A DNA stretch of 64,000 nucleotides from Uruburuella testudinis (GTDB lineage Bacteria; Pseudomonadota; Gammaproteobacteria; Burkholderiales; Neisseriaceae), in the NCBI RefSeq assembly GCF_022870865.1, contig NZ_CP091508.1, positions 1,674,001 to 1,738,000 on the forward strand, in the 5' to 3' direction. Positions within the stretch are counted from its first letter, which is position 1, and every line of letters begins with the position of its first letter. This document shows, piece after piece, positions 9,297-17,642 of the stretch. Position numbers and translations under genes: made by a program. The notes below the pieces were generated by a model. The model saw nothing but the letters and a program-made list of their open reading frames with translations. It was not told the DNA's origin and ran no database searches.

Positions 9297-10973
9297 ATGG
9301 AGAAAATCTGGTTACAAAGCTATCAGGAAGGTGTCAGCGCAGAAGTTGATGTCCGCCAGTTTAGCTCAATTGTCGATGTATTCCGACAAAGCACCGAACG
9401 CTATGCTGATCGCACTGCGTTTATCAATATGGATAAAACCATGAGCTTCGGCGAGTTGGCCGAAGCGGCCGGTCGGTTTTCATCATTTTTACAGCATCAT
9501 CTCAAACTCAAACGCGGTGACCGCGTGGCCATTATGATGCCCAACCTGCTGCAATATCCGGTTGCATTATTCGGCGCCCTGCAAGCCGGTATGGTTGTTG
9601 TGAATGTTAATCCGCTTTATACCCCGCGGGAATTGGAACATCAGCTCAAAGACAGCGGCGCCACCACCATTGTGGTGTTGGAAAACTTTGCCGACACACT
9701 CGAAATGGTGCTGCCGCGTACACAAATCCAAAACGTGGTCATCACCGCTATCGGCGATTTGCTGGGCGGTTTCAAAGGCTGGATAACCAATTTTGTGGTG
9801 CGGAAAATCAAAAAAATGGTGCCGAAATATGAATTGCCCGGCGCCATCCCCTTCAAACAAGCCTTGGCCATCGGCCGGGAAAAACCGTTTGAGCCGGTAG
9901 AAATTACGCTGGAAGACACTGCCTTTCTGCAATACACCGGCGGCACCACCGGCGTGGCCAAAGGTGCCGAGCTGACCCATGCCAACATTTGCGCCAATGT
10001 GGTGCAGGCCAAAGAATGGATCAGGCAGGATCTCAGCCGCGACGGCGAAGTCGCAGTGAATGCCCTGCCGCTCTACCACATTTTTGCGCTTACCGTTAAT
10101 CTGATGATTTTTATGGAATTGGGGGCCACCAACCTGCTGATTACCAACCCGCGCGACCAAGCCGCCCTGATTAAAGACATGCAAAAACACCAAGCCACCG
10201 TGTTTATCGGTGTGAACACTTTATTTAATGCACTGATCAACCAAGATGCATTTAAAGCCATGGATTTTTCGCGCTGGAAGCTTTCGCTCGGCGGCGGTAT
10301 GGCTGTACAAAAAGCCGTGGCCGACAAATGGCAAAGCATTACCGGCATTCCCATCATCGAAGCCTACGGTCTTACCGAAACCAGCCCCGGCGTTGCCATC
10401 AATCCGCTCAACATCAAAGCCTATACCGGCAGTATCGGTTTGCCGATTTCCAACACTGATATTGAAATCCGCGACGAACAAGGCCGCCCGGTTGCGACAG
10501 GCGAGCCCGGCGAACTGTGGGTCAAAGGCCCGCAAGTGATGAAAGGCTATTGGAAACGCCCAGAAGAAACCGAAAAAGTGCTCGACAGCAAAGGTTTTCT
10601 GGCCACCGGCGATATTGCCGTTGTGGATGAAAAAGGCTGGATCAAACTGGTTGACCGCAAAAAAGACATGATTGTCGTATCAGGCTTCAACGTGTATCCG
10701 AATGAAGTGGAAGATGTGATCGCCCAACACCCGAAAGTGTTGGAAGTGGCCTGTATCGGCGTTGATCATGAAAAAACCGGCGAAGCACTGAAGCTTTTTG
10801 TGGTGAAAAAAGAAGCATCACTTACCGAACAAGAGCTGATTGACTACGCCCGTGGCGAGCTGACTGCTTATAAAGTGCCGAAACTGATTGAGTTTCGCGA
10901 TGAATTGCCCAAATCAAACGTGGGTAAAATCTTGCGCCGCGAACTTCGCCAGGAAGAAACCAAAAAAGCATAG
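9297..10973 (+). CDS. fadD: Long-chain fatty-acid-CoA ligase
   Basis: 558 residues of the ANL adenylate-forming superfamily. It activates fatty acids to acyl-CoA through an acyl-AMP intermediate at the inner membrane. The P-loop-like motif YTGGTTGVAKGAELTH lies near residue 210, EAYGLTETSP near 360, and the hinge/A8 motif GWIKLVDRKKDMIVVSGFNVYPNEVE near 450, with the catalytic Lys in SNVGKILRRELR near the end. It starts at ATG 9297 behind AGGAGAAAC. Length and motifs match FadD of gammaproteobacteria. It is monocistronic with a DUS terminator. Confidence 0.94.
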   Translation: MEKIWLQSYQEGVSAEVDVRQFSSIVDVFRQSTERYADRTAFINMDKTMSFGELAEAAGRFSSFLQHHLKLKRGDRVAIMMPNLLQYPVALFGALQAGMVVVNVNPLYTPRELEHQLKDSGATTIVVLENFADTLEMVLPRTQIQNVVITAIGDLLGGFKGWITNFVVRKIKKMVPKYELPGAIPFKQALAIGREKPFEPVEITLEDTAFLQYTGGTTGVAKGAELTHANICANVVQAKEWIRQDLSRDGEVAVNALPLYHIFALTVNLMIFMELGATNLLITNPRDQAALIKDMQKHQATVFIGVNTLFNALINQDAFKAMDFSRWKLSLGGGMAVQKAVADKWQSITGIPIIEAYGLTETSPGVAINPLNIKAYTGSIGLPISNTDIEIRDEQGRPVATGEPGELWVKGPQVMKGYWKRPEETEKVLDSKGFLATGDIAVVDEKGWIKLVDRKKDMIVVSGFNVYPNEVEDVIAQHPKVLEVACIGVDHEKTGEALKLFVVKKEASLTEQELIDYARGELTAYKVPKLIEFRDELPKSNVGKILRRELRQEETKKA

Positions 10974-11001
10974 CCGTCTATTTTAATACAGGCAACAACA
11001 A

Positions 11002-11032
11002 AGGCCGTCTGAATCATATTTTCAGACGGCCT
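11002..11032 (+). terminator. Inverted DUS terminator of fadD
   Basis: AGGCCGTCTGAA and TTCAGACGGCCT with a short ATCATATT loop, about 30 bp after the stop. Confidence 0.8.
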
Positions 11033-11116
11033 CATCACATAGAAATCATGAGCCGGCTGGGCTTGCCGATATCTATACTCTCCATTCATACTGTGGCAGC
11101 ATACTACAAGCGGCTC

Positions 11117-11235
11117 TACCCATTCACAAAAATAAGCTAACGGCATGGGCTCGTCTTCCCATACGTGTGTGCGGTCTTCTGCACACCACCTTGCCAGCTG
11201 ACTTTTATGAATGGGTATTAGCTTATTTTTGTGAA
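11117..11235. repeat. Family B inverted-repeat element with an extra half
   Basis: TACCCATTCACAAAAATAAG (11117) and CTTTTATGAATGGGTA (ending 11217) bound a 101-bp unit. An additional inverted end TTAGCTTATTTTTGTGAA abuts it up to 11235, next to the recR stop. It is non-coding. Confidence 0.65.
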
Positions 11236-11240
11236 GAATA

Positions 11241-11846
11241 TCACTCTTTCAACAATCGCCGCTCATACACCGCTTGTGCCAGCGTGCCCGCATCCACATA
11301 TTCCAGCTCGCCGCCCAAAGGCATACCGCGCGCCAGACGGCTTACTTTATAAGGCAGATTTTTAAATAATTCAGACAACACATAAGCGGTCGCATCGCCC
11401 TCAGCGGTAAAATTGGTGGCGATGATGATTTCTTCGACTGCGCTGTTTTGCAGCCGGCTTACCAATTTTTCCAGCGCAATATGATTCAAATCCATGCCCT
11501 GAGCCGGGCTGACTTGCCCCATCAACACAAAATAAAGCCCGTCATGACAATGAGCCGCTTCCATGCTGGCCACATCGGCCGGCATATGCACAATCATCAA
11601 GCGGCGGCTGTCACGGCCGGTGTCGGCACAGATTTCACACTGTTCGTTTTCGCAAAAAGTATTGCAGCCGCTGCAATGATGCACCAAGTTTAGGGCATTT
11701 TGCAAAGCCCCCGCCAATTCGGCCGCACCTTCCCGGTTGTGCTGCAACAGTTGGTAAGCCATACGTTGCGCCGATTTGGGGCCGACATTGGGCAATACTT
11801 TTAAAGCATTGATTAAACGGGTAAACGCATCGGGTGTTTTAGACAT
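11241..11846 (-). CDS. recR: Recombination mediator RecR
   Basis: 201 residues. RecR acts with RecO (and RecF) to load RecA at gaps. It has the N-terminal helix-hairpin-helix (LPNVGPKSAQRMAYQLL), a four-Cys zinc finger (CSGCNTFCENEQCEIC, about residues 58-73) and a Toprim domain ending in RLARGMPLGGELEYVDAGTL. It lies downstream of ybaB and dnaX in the widespread dnaX-ybaB-recR order, but with a 503-bp gap to ybaB filled with repeats. A single DUS precedes it. It is therefore likely expressed from its own promoter. Confidence 0.96.
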   Translation of the reverse strand: MSKTPDAFTRLINALKVLPNVGPKSAQRMAYQLLQHNREGAAELAGALQNALNLVHHCSGCNTFCENEQCEICADTGRDSRRLMIVHMPADVASMEAAHCHDGLYFVLMGQVSPAQGMDLNHIALEKLVSRLQNSAVEEIIIATNFTAEGDATAYVLSELFKNLPYKVSRLARGMPLGGELEYVDAGTLAQAVYERRLLKE

Positions 11847-11867
11847 AAGCTTTCAGACGGCCTGAGA

Positions 11868-12019
11868 CCGATTCACAAAAGTAAGCTGGCAAGACAGCGA
11901 GTAGAAGACAGTACAAATAATATGAAACCGATTGGCTTGGTGCTTCCGTGCCTTAGCGAGACCTTTTCTCTTCGAACTTAGGCGAGCCATCACCATTAGT
12001 TCATTTTGGTAAACAGGCA
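11868..12019. repeat. Family B element, about 152 bp
   Basis: Begins CCGATTCACAAAAGTAAGCT and ends GGTAAACAGGCA. It shares GGCTTGGTGCTTC.GTGCCTTAGCGA with the copy at 31539-31687 and keeps the uninterrupted CCTTAGCG sequence, which is where another copy carries a MITE. Confidence 0.6.
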
Positions 12020-12070
12020 TGAAACAATCAAACATGATAATTAAAGATAAAGCGTGAGTTTATGATTTGA

Positions 12071-12098
12071 ATGCCGTCTGAAAATATTCAAACGGCAC
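12071..12098. terminator. Degenerate inverted DUS pair
   Basis: ATGCCGTCTGAA and TTCAAACGGCAC with a 4-nt loop in the ybaB-recR gap. It could terminate transcripts from ybaB. Confidence 0.5.
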
Positions 12099-12147
12099 CA
12101 ATCAGGTTCAGCCTGCTGTTGTTGGCCATTAGGTTTTTATGGCTGAA

Positions 12148-12313
12148 AATGCATTGCGGTACCCATTCGATTTACGGATGTATTTTGTTTCTGAAAACGC
12201 ATCAGCTGCGTTAAAAAGCCTCGCAAGATGTCCAACCTTACTACGTTTTTTCCTGGCACCTGCCTTTCCAGAAACAAAAAAACCTCCATAAATTGAATGG
12301 TCAGAATACCCTA
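12148..12313. mobile_element. Family A MITE with decayed left end
   Basis: The right end TCAGAATACCCTA (12301-12313) and the core (GCATCAGCTGCGTTAAAAAG, CTCGCAAGATG) are clear. The left end is not recognisable beyond CATTCGATTTACGG. It lies 37 bp from the ybaB stop. Confidence 0.65.
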
Positions 12314-12349
12314 GGCTTCTTAAAGCTGAGCCCTGTTGCAAACAACAAT

Positions 12350-12685
12350 TTACCGGAAAAAATCCCCCATGCCGGGCGGCAGGCCTTGCGTGAATGCGCC
12401 CATGGTTTTGCTGGTGGTTTCTTCGGCTTTGGCGCCGGCATCATTAATGGCCGCCAAAATCAAGTCTTCCAGCATTTCTTTATCATCGGCGGCTTCTTGA
12501 ATCAGCTCTTCGCTGATATCCAGTTTGCGCAAAACATGATTGCACGTCATGGTGACTTTCACCAAACCGTTGCCGGCCTCGCCGCTCACTTCGGTTTCGG
12601 TAAGCTTGGCCTGCGCTTTTTTCATATTTTCCTGCATTTGCTGGGCTTGCTTCATCAAGCCGCCCAATCCGGCTTTTCCAAACAT
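12350..12685 (-). CDS. YbaB/EbfC nucleoid-associated protein
   Basis: 111 residues, the usual length. It is a small dimeric DNA-binding protein with a Met/Gln-rich N-terminal helix (LMKQAQQMQENMKKAQAKL), a central beta-sheet and a C-terminal helix, matching the YbaB family. It binds DNA without strong sequence preference and is often cotranscribed between dnaX and recR. Here the order is kept but both neighbours are about 500 bp away. It starts at ATG 12685 behind AGGAGCAAAC. Confidence 0.93.
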   Translation of the reverse strand: MFGKAGLGGLMKQAQQMQENMKKAQAKLTETEVSGEAGNGLVKVTMTCNHVLRKLDISEELIQEAADDKEMLEDLILAAINDAGAKAEETTSKTMGAFTQGLPPGMGDFFR

Positions 12686-12715
12686 AGTTTGCTCCTATAA
12701 AAATCAAAAAAATCA

Positions 12716-12754
12716 GGCCGTCTGAAACATGGTTCTGCCGATTTCAGACGGCCT
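12716..12754 (-). terminator. Inverted DUS pair between dnaX and ybaB
   Basis: AGGCCGTCTGAA (12716-12727) and its complement (12743-12754) with a 15-nt loop. It would stop dnaX transcripts before ybaB and so uncouple the conserved operon. Confidence 0.6.
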
Positions 12755-12865
12755 TATCGGGGGGCGGTATGATTTCTGCCATACCGCAAACATAATAATT
12801 GAAGTTGCTGATTGCTGTTTAAAGGCAAAATATTTCCGTTGCCATCTATAATAGTCAGCACATCC

Positions 12866-12982
12866 TAGCTATCCTGACCATTCGATTTATGGTGATTTTT
12901 TGCCCCTAAAACTGCATTTGCTGCATTAAAAAGTCTGACAAGATGTCTATCTTGCTGCGTTTTTATCTGGCACCTGCATTGC
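12866..12982. mobile_element. Family A MITE, right end truncated
   Basis: The left end TAGCTATCCTGACCATTCG and core are present. The unit runs directly into the left end of the next copy at 12983, which replaces its own right end. This is evidence of nested or tandem insertion. Confidence 0.65.
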
Positions 12983-13188
12983 TAGGATGTCCTGATGTGT
13001 CATATATCATCATCTTTTTTGCGCTAAAAGCACATCTGCTGCGTTAAAAAGCCTTGCAAGATGCCCAATCTTGCTGCGTTTTTTGCCTGGCATCTGCACT
13101 TTTATCGCAAAAAATCTGAATAATTCGGAATGATCAGGACACCCTAGGAACAAAAATCTCCTCATAAACAACACATCAGGACACCCTA
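12983..13188. mobile_element. Composite family A MITE ending on the dnaX stop
   Basis: The left end TAGGATGTCCTGA is at 12983-12995. Two successive right ends TCAGGACACCCTA follow, at 13134-13146 and 13176-13188, preceded by different right-arm subtypes (ATCGCAAAAAATCTGAAT versus GGAACAAAAATCTCCTCAT). The final CTA is the complement of the dnaX stop TAG. Confidence 0.75.
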
Positions 13189-15243
13189 GTCTTCCTGTTC
13201 GGCCAACACTAAAGTATCCGGCAGCCATTCAGCCTCAAACAGCTGCAAGATATCTTGCGCCGCAGCATCGGCCTCAAGCAATGTTTGCGCATGGCGACGC
13301 CCCTCGCGTTGCAAGCGTTTGTAGCGCATATCGGGAGTTTCCCAGCCGGCATCATCACGCCAGGGCTCGGTTTGCAATTTCAAATTCAGGTCGTAAGCTT
13401 CAGCCAAGGTGTTTTGAATTTTGTCCAAACGCTCTTTATTGGTAGTCGCCCGTGCTTCTGCCGTCAGCGCCAACAGCATCAGGCCGGTATCGGCATGATA
13501 CGCCGTCCAGGCGGCGTGGCGGGTCAGCATTTGCGCGGCACCCAGCTTCGGCGCCAGCCGCTTGACAATAGCCGCCCAATTTTCCGGTAAAAATTCCGGC
13601 AAAGGCACAAATACCGGCTCATCTGCCGCCGTTTCGGCTTCTGCCGTATCCTCATCGTCTTCAACGTCTGCCACCAATTCGGCTACTGCGGCAGACAAAG
13701 GCGGTTCGCCATAATCAGCGTATCCGGTATCATCTTCCGGCTCGATATCCGGCGCAAAATACAATGCACCAGCCGGTATGCCGTCATGATTTTCAGCAAC
13801 CGTTTCAGAATCAGCATAAGTTTCATCTGCAATAGTCGGCACAGTCTCCGACTCCGGCAGTGAGGGTGCAGATGTCTGCTTTTCGGACACCGGCGCAACC
13901 TCAAGCGACGAAGCTGCCTCAACTGCCGGCGCAGCCTCCTCCCAAGGTGGGATTTCCGTCTCTGCCTGAACGGCTGCCGTTTTGCCCGCCGGCAATTCCT
14001 GAGGCACTGCGGCTGCCGGTTGTGTTTGCTGTGGTATTTCCACCGCAACAGCCGGCATATCAGGCAGAGTCAACGGCTTTTTTTCGGCAGATTCCGTATG
14101 CGCAGGATTATGCAGTTGCGTTCCCTCAACCACATCATCGATATCGTAGGGCTTGGCCGCCATCGGAGTAAACGCCAGCATCCGCAGCAAGGTCATCACA
14201 AAACCGGCATATTCGTCGGGCGCAAGGCTTAAATCTTGTTTGCCGTGAATGGCGCATTGGTAATAAAGCTGAATCTGCTCATCACTCAAATATTGCGACA
14301 GGCGCAGCAAGATTTCATATTCGGGGTCATCGCTGCCAATGGCTGTCGGCACGGTTTTCAATAAGGCCAAACGTTGCAGCAGCATAGCCAATTCGCTTAA
14401 TGCGCTATCGAAGCCGATGGCACGGGCGGCCATTTCCTGCGCTTTCTGCAACAGCGATTCGCCGTCTTGATTGACAATATACTGCAATAATTCATAAAGA
14501 TAGCGTTTATCAACAGCCCCAATCATTTGGCGGACATCTTGTTCGCCGACACTGCCCGAACCCATCGCAATGGCCTGATCAAGCAAACTTAACGCATCAC
14601 GCATCGATCCCATGGCCGCACGGCCGAGCAGCTGCAAGGCGGCAGGCTCGAAAGCAATTTTTTCTTCTGCCAGCACATAGGCCAAATGGTCGGCCACCTG
14701 CTGGCCGGTCATATTGCGCAACACAAATTGCAGGCAGCGGCTCAACACAGTAATCGGCACTTTGTGCGGATCGGTGGTGGCCAGAATGAATTTCACATGC
14801 TCGGGCGGCTCTTCCAGCGTTTTGAGCATGGCGTTGAACGCGCTTTTTGAAAGCATGTGCACTTCATCGATGATGTAGACTTTATATTTGCCCACCGTGG
14901 GTGCATATTGGGCGTTTTCCAACACTTCTCGGATATTGTCGATACCGGTATTGGATGCCGCATCGATTTCCAACAAATCAACATAACGGCCGGCATCGAT
15001 TTGAGTGCAGCTTTCACATACGCCGCACGGTTCGCCATGCTCCGTATGCTCGCAATTGAGGCTTTTGGCGAGAATGCGCGCAATGGTGGTTTTGCCCACG
15101 CCGCGGGTGCCGGTGAGCAGGTAAGCGTGATGCAGACGGCCTTTGTCGAGCGCGTTGCGCAGCGCTTTGACTACATGCTCCTGCCCCACCAAATCGGCAA
15201 AGGTTTTCGGCCGCCACTTACGGGCAAGCACTTGATAAGCCAT
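13186..15243 (-). CDS. dnaX: DNA polymerase III subunit tau (and gamma by frameshift)
   Basis: 685 residues, the clamp-loader ATPase and replisome organiser. Walker A is GTRGVGKTT (about 45-53), followed by a four-Cys zinc module (CEHTEHGEPCGVCESC), the IDEVHMLS Walker B and an SRC sensor segment. A long acidic Pro/Glu linker (about 390-560) leads to the tau C-terminal domain that binds polymerase and helicase. An A-AAA-AAG heptamer lies in frame at codons 387-389. The stop codon TAG is the terminal TAG of an adjacent MITE. mltB lies 12 bp upstream, so the two may be cotranscribed. Confidence 0.96.
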   Translation of the reverse strand: MAYQVLARKWRPKTFADLVGQEHVVKALRNALDKGRLHHAYLLTGTRGVGKTTIARILAKSLNCEHTEHGEPCGVCESCTQIDAGRYVDLLEIDAASNTGIDNIREVLENAQYAPTVGKYKVYIIDEVHMLSKSAFNAMLKTLEEPPEHVKFILATTDPHKVPITVLSRCLQFVLRNMTGQQVADHLAYVLAEEKIAFEPAALQLLGRAAMGSMRDALSLLDQAIAMGSGSVGEQDVRQMIGAVDKRYLYELLQYIVNQDGESLLQKAQEMAARAIGFDSALSELAMLLQRLALLKTVPTAIGSDDPEYEILLRLSQYLSDEQIQLYYQCAIHGKQDLSLAPDEYAGFVMTLLRMLAFTPMAAKPYDIDDVVEGTQLHNPAHTESAEKKPLTLPDMPAVAVEIPQQTQPAAAVPQELPAGKTAAVQAETEIPPWEEAAPAVEAASSLEVAPVSEKQTSAPSLPESETVPTIADETYADSETVAENHDGIPAGALYFAPDIEPEDDTGYADYGEPPLSAAVAELVADVEDDEDTAEAETAADEPVFVPLPEFLPENWAAIVKRLAPKLGAAQMLTRHAAWTAYHADTGLMLLALTAEARATTNKERLDKIQNTLAEAYDLNLKLQTEPWRDDAGWETPDMRYKRLQREGRRHAQTLLEADAAAQDILQLFEAEWLPDTLVLAEQED
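14077..14083 (-). promoter_or_regulatory. Predicted -1 frameshift heptamer in dnaX
   Basis: In the zero frame the codons are GAA AAA AAG (E387, K388, K389), giving A-AAA-AAG, the same heptamer used by E. coli dnaX. A -1 slip reads GCC GTT GAC TCT GCC TGA, ending after five codons. The product would be about 394 residues, just past the clamp-loader domains, which fits a gamma subunit. A possible stem (TTGCGGTGG / CCACAGCAA) lies about 29 nt downstream. Confidence 0.6.
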
Positions 15244-15255
15244 AATCTGCTCGCT

Positions 15256-16332
15256 TTACAGGCGGTAATTGCCGCTGACACCGTTGGCGATATCGCGCAC
15301 GGCAGTCACATACATACGGCTGTGGTTGTATTGCCAAACGGCATAAAAATTATTCAGACCGAGATAATACTCATACACCCCCGGGCTGGTTTCGAGGCGA
15401 TATAAGATGGCTTTTTCATCATCAGCTACCCCTTCCTGCGGTTGAACACCCAAACGTTTGAAATCGGCTACGGTGCGGGTGAGCGCGGTTTTTTCGTCGA
15501 TAATGCTTTGTAACTCCTGATTAATGGTGAGCGACACCGGCACCACCATCTTGCCGTTGGTTTTCCAACCGTGCGCTTTCATATAGTTGGCCACCGAAGC
15601 GGCCACATCGCCGACGTTGTTCCAAATATCATGGAAGCCGTCACCATCATAATCCACCGCGTATTTGCGAAAGCTTGACGGCATAAACTGCGGCATACCC
15701 ATGGCACCGGCATAGCTGCCTTTAAAGCTGAACACATCACGCTTTTCAGCTTTTGCCATCAACAGAAATTCATTCAATTCTTTTTGGAAAAATTCGGCAC
15801 GGCGCGGGTAATCGAATGCCAGCGTGCTCAGCGAATCGGCTACCCGGAAGCTGCCCATATTGGTGCCGTAATTGGTTTCAATGCCCACAATCGCGACAAT
15901 GATTTCAGCCGGCACACCGTAACTCTTCGCCACCGCATCAATCACCCCTTTGTTTTTCGCATAAAACTGCTTGCCCGCGCTGACGCGGCTGCCGCCGGCA
16001 TTAGCTTGGCGGAATTCATACCACGGCTTAGAAGTGCCGGGGCGGTTCATGATATTGATAATGTTGCCTTTGTATGCAACACCGCCGAAAAAGTTTTGCA
16101 GCTCGTTATACGAGAATCGGCCGCTTTTTACCTCATAATCGATAAAGCGCTGCACATTGGCATTGCCGTTAAAGCCACTGATAGCTACCGATTCGGCAGC
16201 ATCATCAAACACCGGCCGCTGGGCTTGCGGCACTACCGCGGTTTCGGGCGCGTTACTGCCCTCCGGTGGCTGCGGCGCACTACAGGCAGCCAAAATCAGC
16301 GCAGCAGTGAGCGGAACGGCAATTTTTTTCAT
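15256..16332 (-). CDS. mltB: Membrane-bound lytic murein transglycosylase B
   Basis: 358 residues. It cleaves the MurNAc-GlcNAc bond of peptidoglycan to leave 1,6-anhydroMurNAc, anchored in the outer membrane from the periplasmic side. A lipoprotein signal MKKIAVPLTAALILAACSAP has the lipobox LAAC (Cys16). The catalytic Glu is in IVGIETNYGTNMGSF, followed by the family motif GAMGMPQFMPSSFRKYAVDYDGDG. An Ala/Pro-rich linker follows the lipid anchor. It lies upstream of dnaX on the same strand and an inverted DUS lies before it. Confidence 0.94.
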   Translation of the reverse strand: MKKIAVPLTAALILAACSAPQPPEGSNAPETAVVPQAQRPVFDDAAESVAISGFNGNANVQRFIDYEVKSGRFSYNELQNFFGGVAYKGNIINIMNRPGTSKPWYEFRQANAGGSRVSAGKQFYAKNKGVIDAVAKSYGVPAEIIVAIVGIETNYGTNMGSFRVADSLSTLAFDYPRRAEFFQKELNEFLLMAKAEKRDVFSFKGSYAGAMGMPQFMPSSFRKYAVDYDGDGFHDIWNNVGDVAASVANYMKAHGWKTNGKMVVPVSLTINQELQSIIDEKTALTRTVADFKRLGVQPQEGVADDEKAILYRLETSPGVYEYYLGLNNFYAVWQYNHSRMYVTAVRDIANGVSGNYRL

Positions 16333-16389
16333 ATCGTTTAATCCAATGTGTGATAAGAAGTAGAAACAGAGCGCAGTTTATCAAATTTA

Positions 16390-16425
16390 CAGGCCGTCTG
16401 AAAGCATTGTTGTTTCAGACGGCCT
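16390..16425. terminator. Inverted DUS pair upstream of mltB
   Basis: AGGCCGTCTGAA and TTCAGACGGCCT with a 10-nt loop. It insulates mltB from the rpsF operon, which reads toward it. Confidence 0.65.
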
Positions 16426-16585
16426 GTTGGAGTTGTTTATCCTTCGCCGTATTGCAATATTAAAAACAAAGGCAGCAGATTAAAGTAATACCGGCCAATA
16501 CGGCAAATCAATACAGCTAACAGAAATCATGCAGCCGAGTTGTTTTACGTATGTTGGCACCGCTCGGATTCATCAACAAGCAAGC

Positions 16586-16618
16586 AAAGGCCGTCTGAAA
16601 TATTTTCAGACGGCCTTT
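16586..16618 (-). terminator. Terminator of the rpsF-priB-rpsR-rplI operon
   Basis: AAAGGCCGTCTGAA and its exact complement with a 5-nt loop, 17 bp after the rplI stop. The stem with flanking A and T runs suits termination in either direction. Confidence 0.85.
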
Positions 16619-16634
16619 ACTCACAACCGAAGAA

Positions 16635-17087
16635 TTACTCGACAGCAGGCACAACCGCTACGGTAATTTTAGCTACGGCATCAGTGTGCAGCGCCACTTC
16701 CACTTCGTACTCGCCGACAGCCTTGAAAGGGCCTTCCGGCAGGCGTACATTGGATTTGGCTGCTTCAATACCGGTGGCGCGGATGGCTTCGGCGATATCA
16801 GCGTTGGTTACAGAGCCGAACAGGCGGCCGTCAACACCGGCTTTTTGCGCTACGGTGATGGTTTGGCCGTCCAGTTTTTCTTGGCGGGCTTGCGCATCGG
16901 CCAAAATTTCAGCCTGTTTGGCTTCCAGGTCGGCGCGGCGTGCTTCGAATTCTTTCATGTTGGCTTCGGTTGCACGTTTGGCTTTACCGCTGGGAATCAA
17001 AAAGTTGCGGGCATAACCGTTTTTCACGGTTACTACGTCACCCAGATTACCCAGGCCGCCGATTTTTTCTAACAGAATGATTTGCAT
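16635..17087 (-). CDS. rplI: 50S ribosomal protein L9
   Basis: 150 residues from ATG 17087, preceded by GGAGAAAAGTAAC. The upstream in-frame start at 17105 would add six residues inside the Shine-Dalgarno region and is rejected. The signature [26 protein letters not shown] is at the N-terminus. A long connecting helix ([20 protein letters not shown]) follows, then the C-terminal rRNA-binding domain with [16 protein letters not shown]. It is the last gene of the rpsF operon. L9 binds 23S rRNA and helps maintain the reading frame. Confidence 0.97.
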   Translation of the reverse strand: MQIILLEKIGGLGNLGDVVTVKNGYARNFLIPSGKAKRATEANMKEFEARRADLEAKQAEILADAQARQEKLDGQTITVAQKAGVDGRLFGSVTNADIAEAIRATGIEAAKSNVRLPEGPFKAVGEYEVEVALHTDAVAKITVAVVPAVE

Positions 17088-17105
17088 GTTACTTTTCTCC
17101 GTCAA

Positions 17106-17336
17106 TTATTTATGTTGGTCGGTGTAGGGCAACAGCGCCAGGAAACGGGCGCGTTTAACCGCAACAGACAGTTGACGTTGATAACCTGCTTTGGTACCGG
17201 TGATGCGGGCAGGAATGATTTTGCCGTTTTCAGCGATAAAGTCTTTCAACAGGTCTACTTGTTTGTAATCCACTTCTTGGATTTTTTCAGCCGTGAAACG
17301 GCAGAATTTTCTACGTTTGAATGATTGACGAGCCAT
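17106..17336 (-). CDS. rpsR: 30S ribosomal protein S18
   Basis: 76 residues, normal length, with the family core [40 protein letters not shown] and a basic C-terminus. It pairs with S6 on the platform of the small subunit. It sits 6 bp after priB and 18 bp before rplI. The order rpsF-priB-rpsR-rplI is strongly conserved among proteobacteria. Confidence 0.98.
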   Translation of the reverse strand: MARQSFKRRKFCRFTAEKIQEVDYKQVDLLKDFIAENGKIIPARITGTKAGYQRQLSVAVKRARFLALLPYTDQHK

Positions 17337-17342
17337 TGTCGT

Positions 17343-17639
17343 TTAACCTTTATATTCTTGAATGTTTTGTATCCGCAGTATCGGCCGTGGAAAGCGTTTG
17401 CTTCTTTGTGCAAGAAAACCGCTCACTTCCACCATTATATTTTTCCGATGCTGCCACTGCACAGCTTCCTCACCGATAATCTTGGCCGGCATTTCAAACT
17501 TAACCAAGCATTGCTGGCCGTTTTCCTGCTGCCAGGATTCATGTTTCAACACCACATCAAGCACGGGAATACCGGCGGGGGTGTAGCGCAGGCTGCCGAT
17601 TTCGGCAATTTGCGCAGCAAGGGTAAGAAGATTTTCCAA
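17343..17639 (-). CDS. priB: Primosomal replication protein N (PriB)
   Basis: 98 residues with a single OB fold related to SSB ([19 protein letters not shown] and the GFLAQRSKR segment). PriB stabilises PriA on stalled forks and helps reload DnaB. It is identified both by sequence and by its invariable position between rpsF and rpsR. It begins 3 bp after the rpsF stop. Confidence 0.95.
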   Translation of the reverse strand: MENLLTLAAQIAEIGSLRYTPAGIPVLDVVLKHESWQQENGQQCLVKFEMPAKIIGEEAVQWQHRKNIMVEVSGFLAQRSKRFPRPILRIQNIQEYKG

Positions 17640-17642
17640 TCT

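Noticed and set aside
12866-13188. CRISPR array
   Set aside because: Repeats are few, of unequal length, with inverted ends and no spacers or cas genes.
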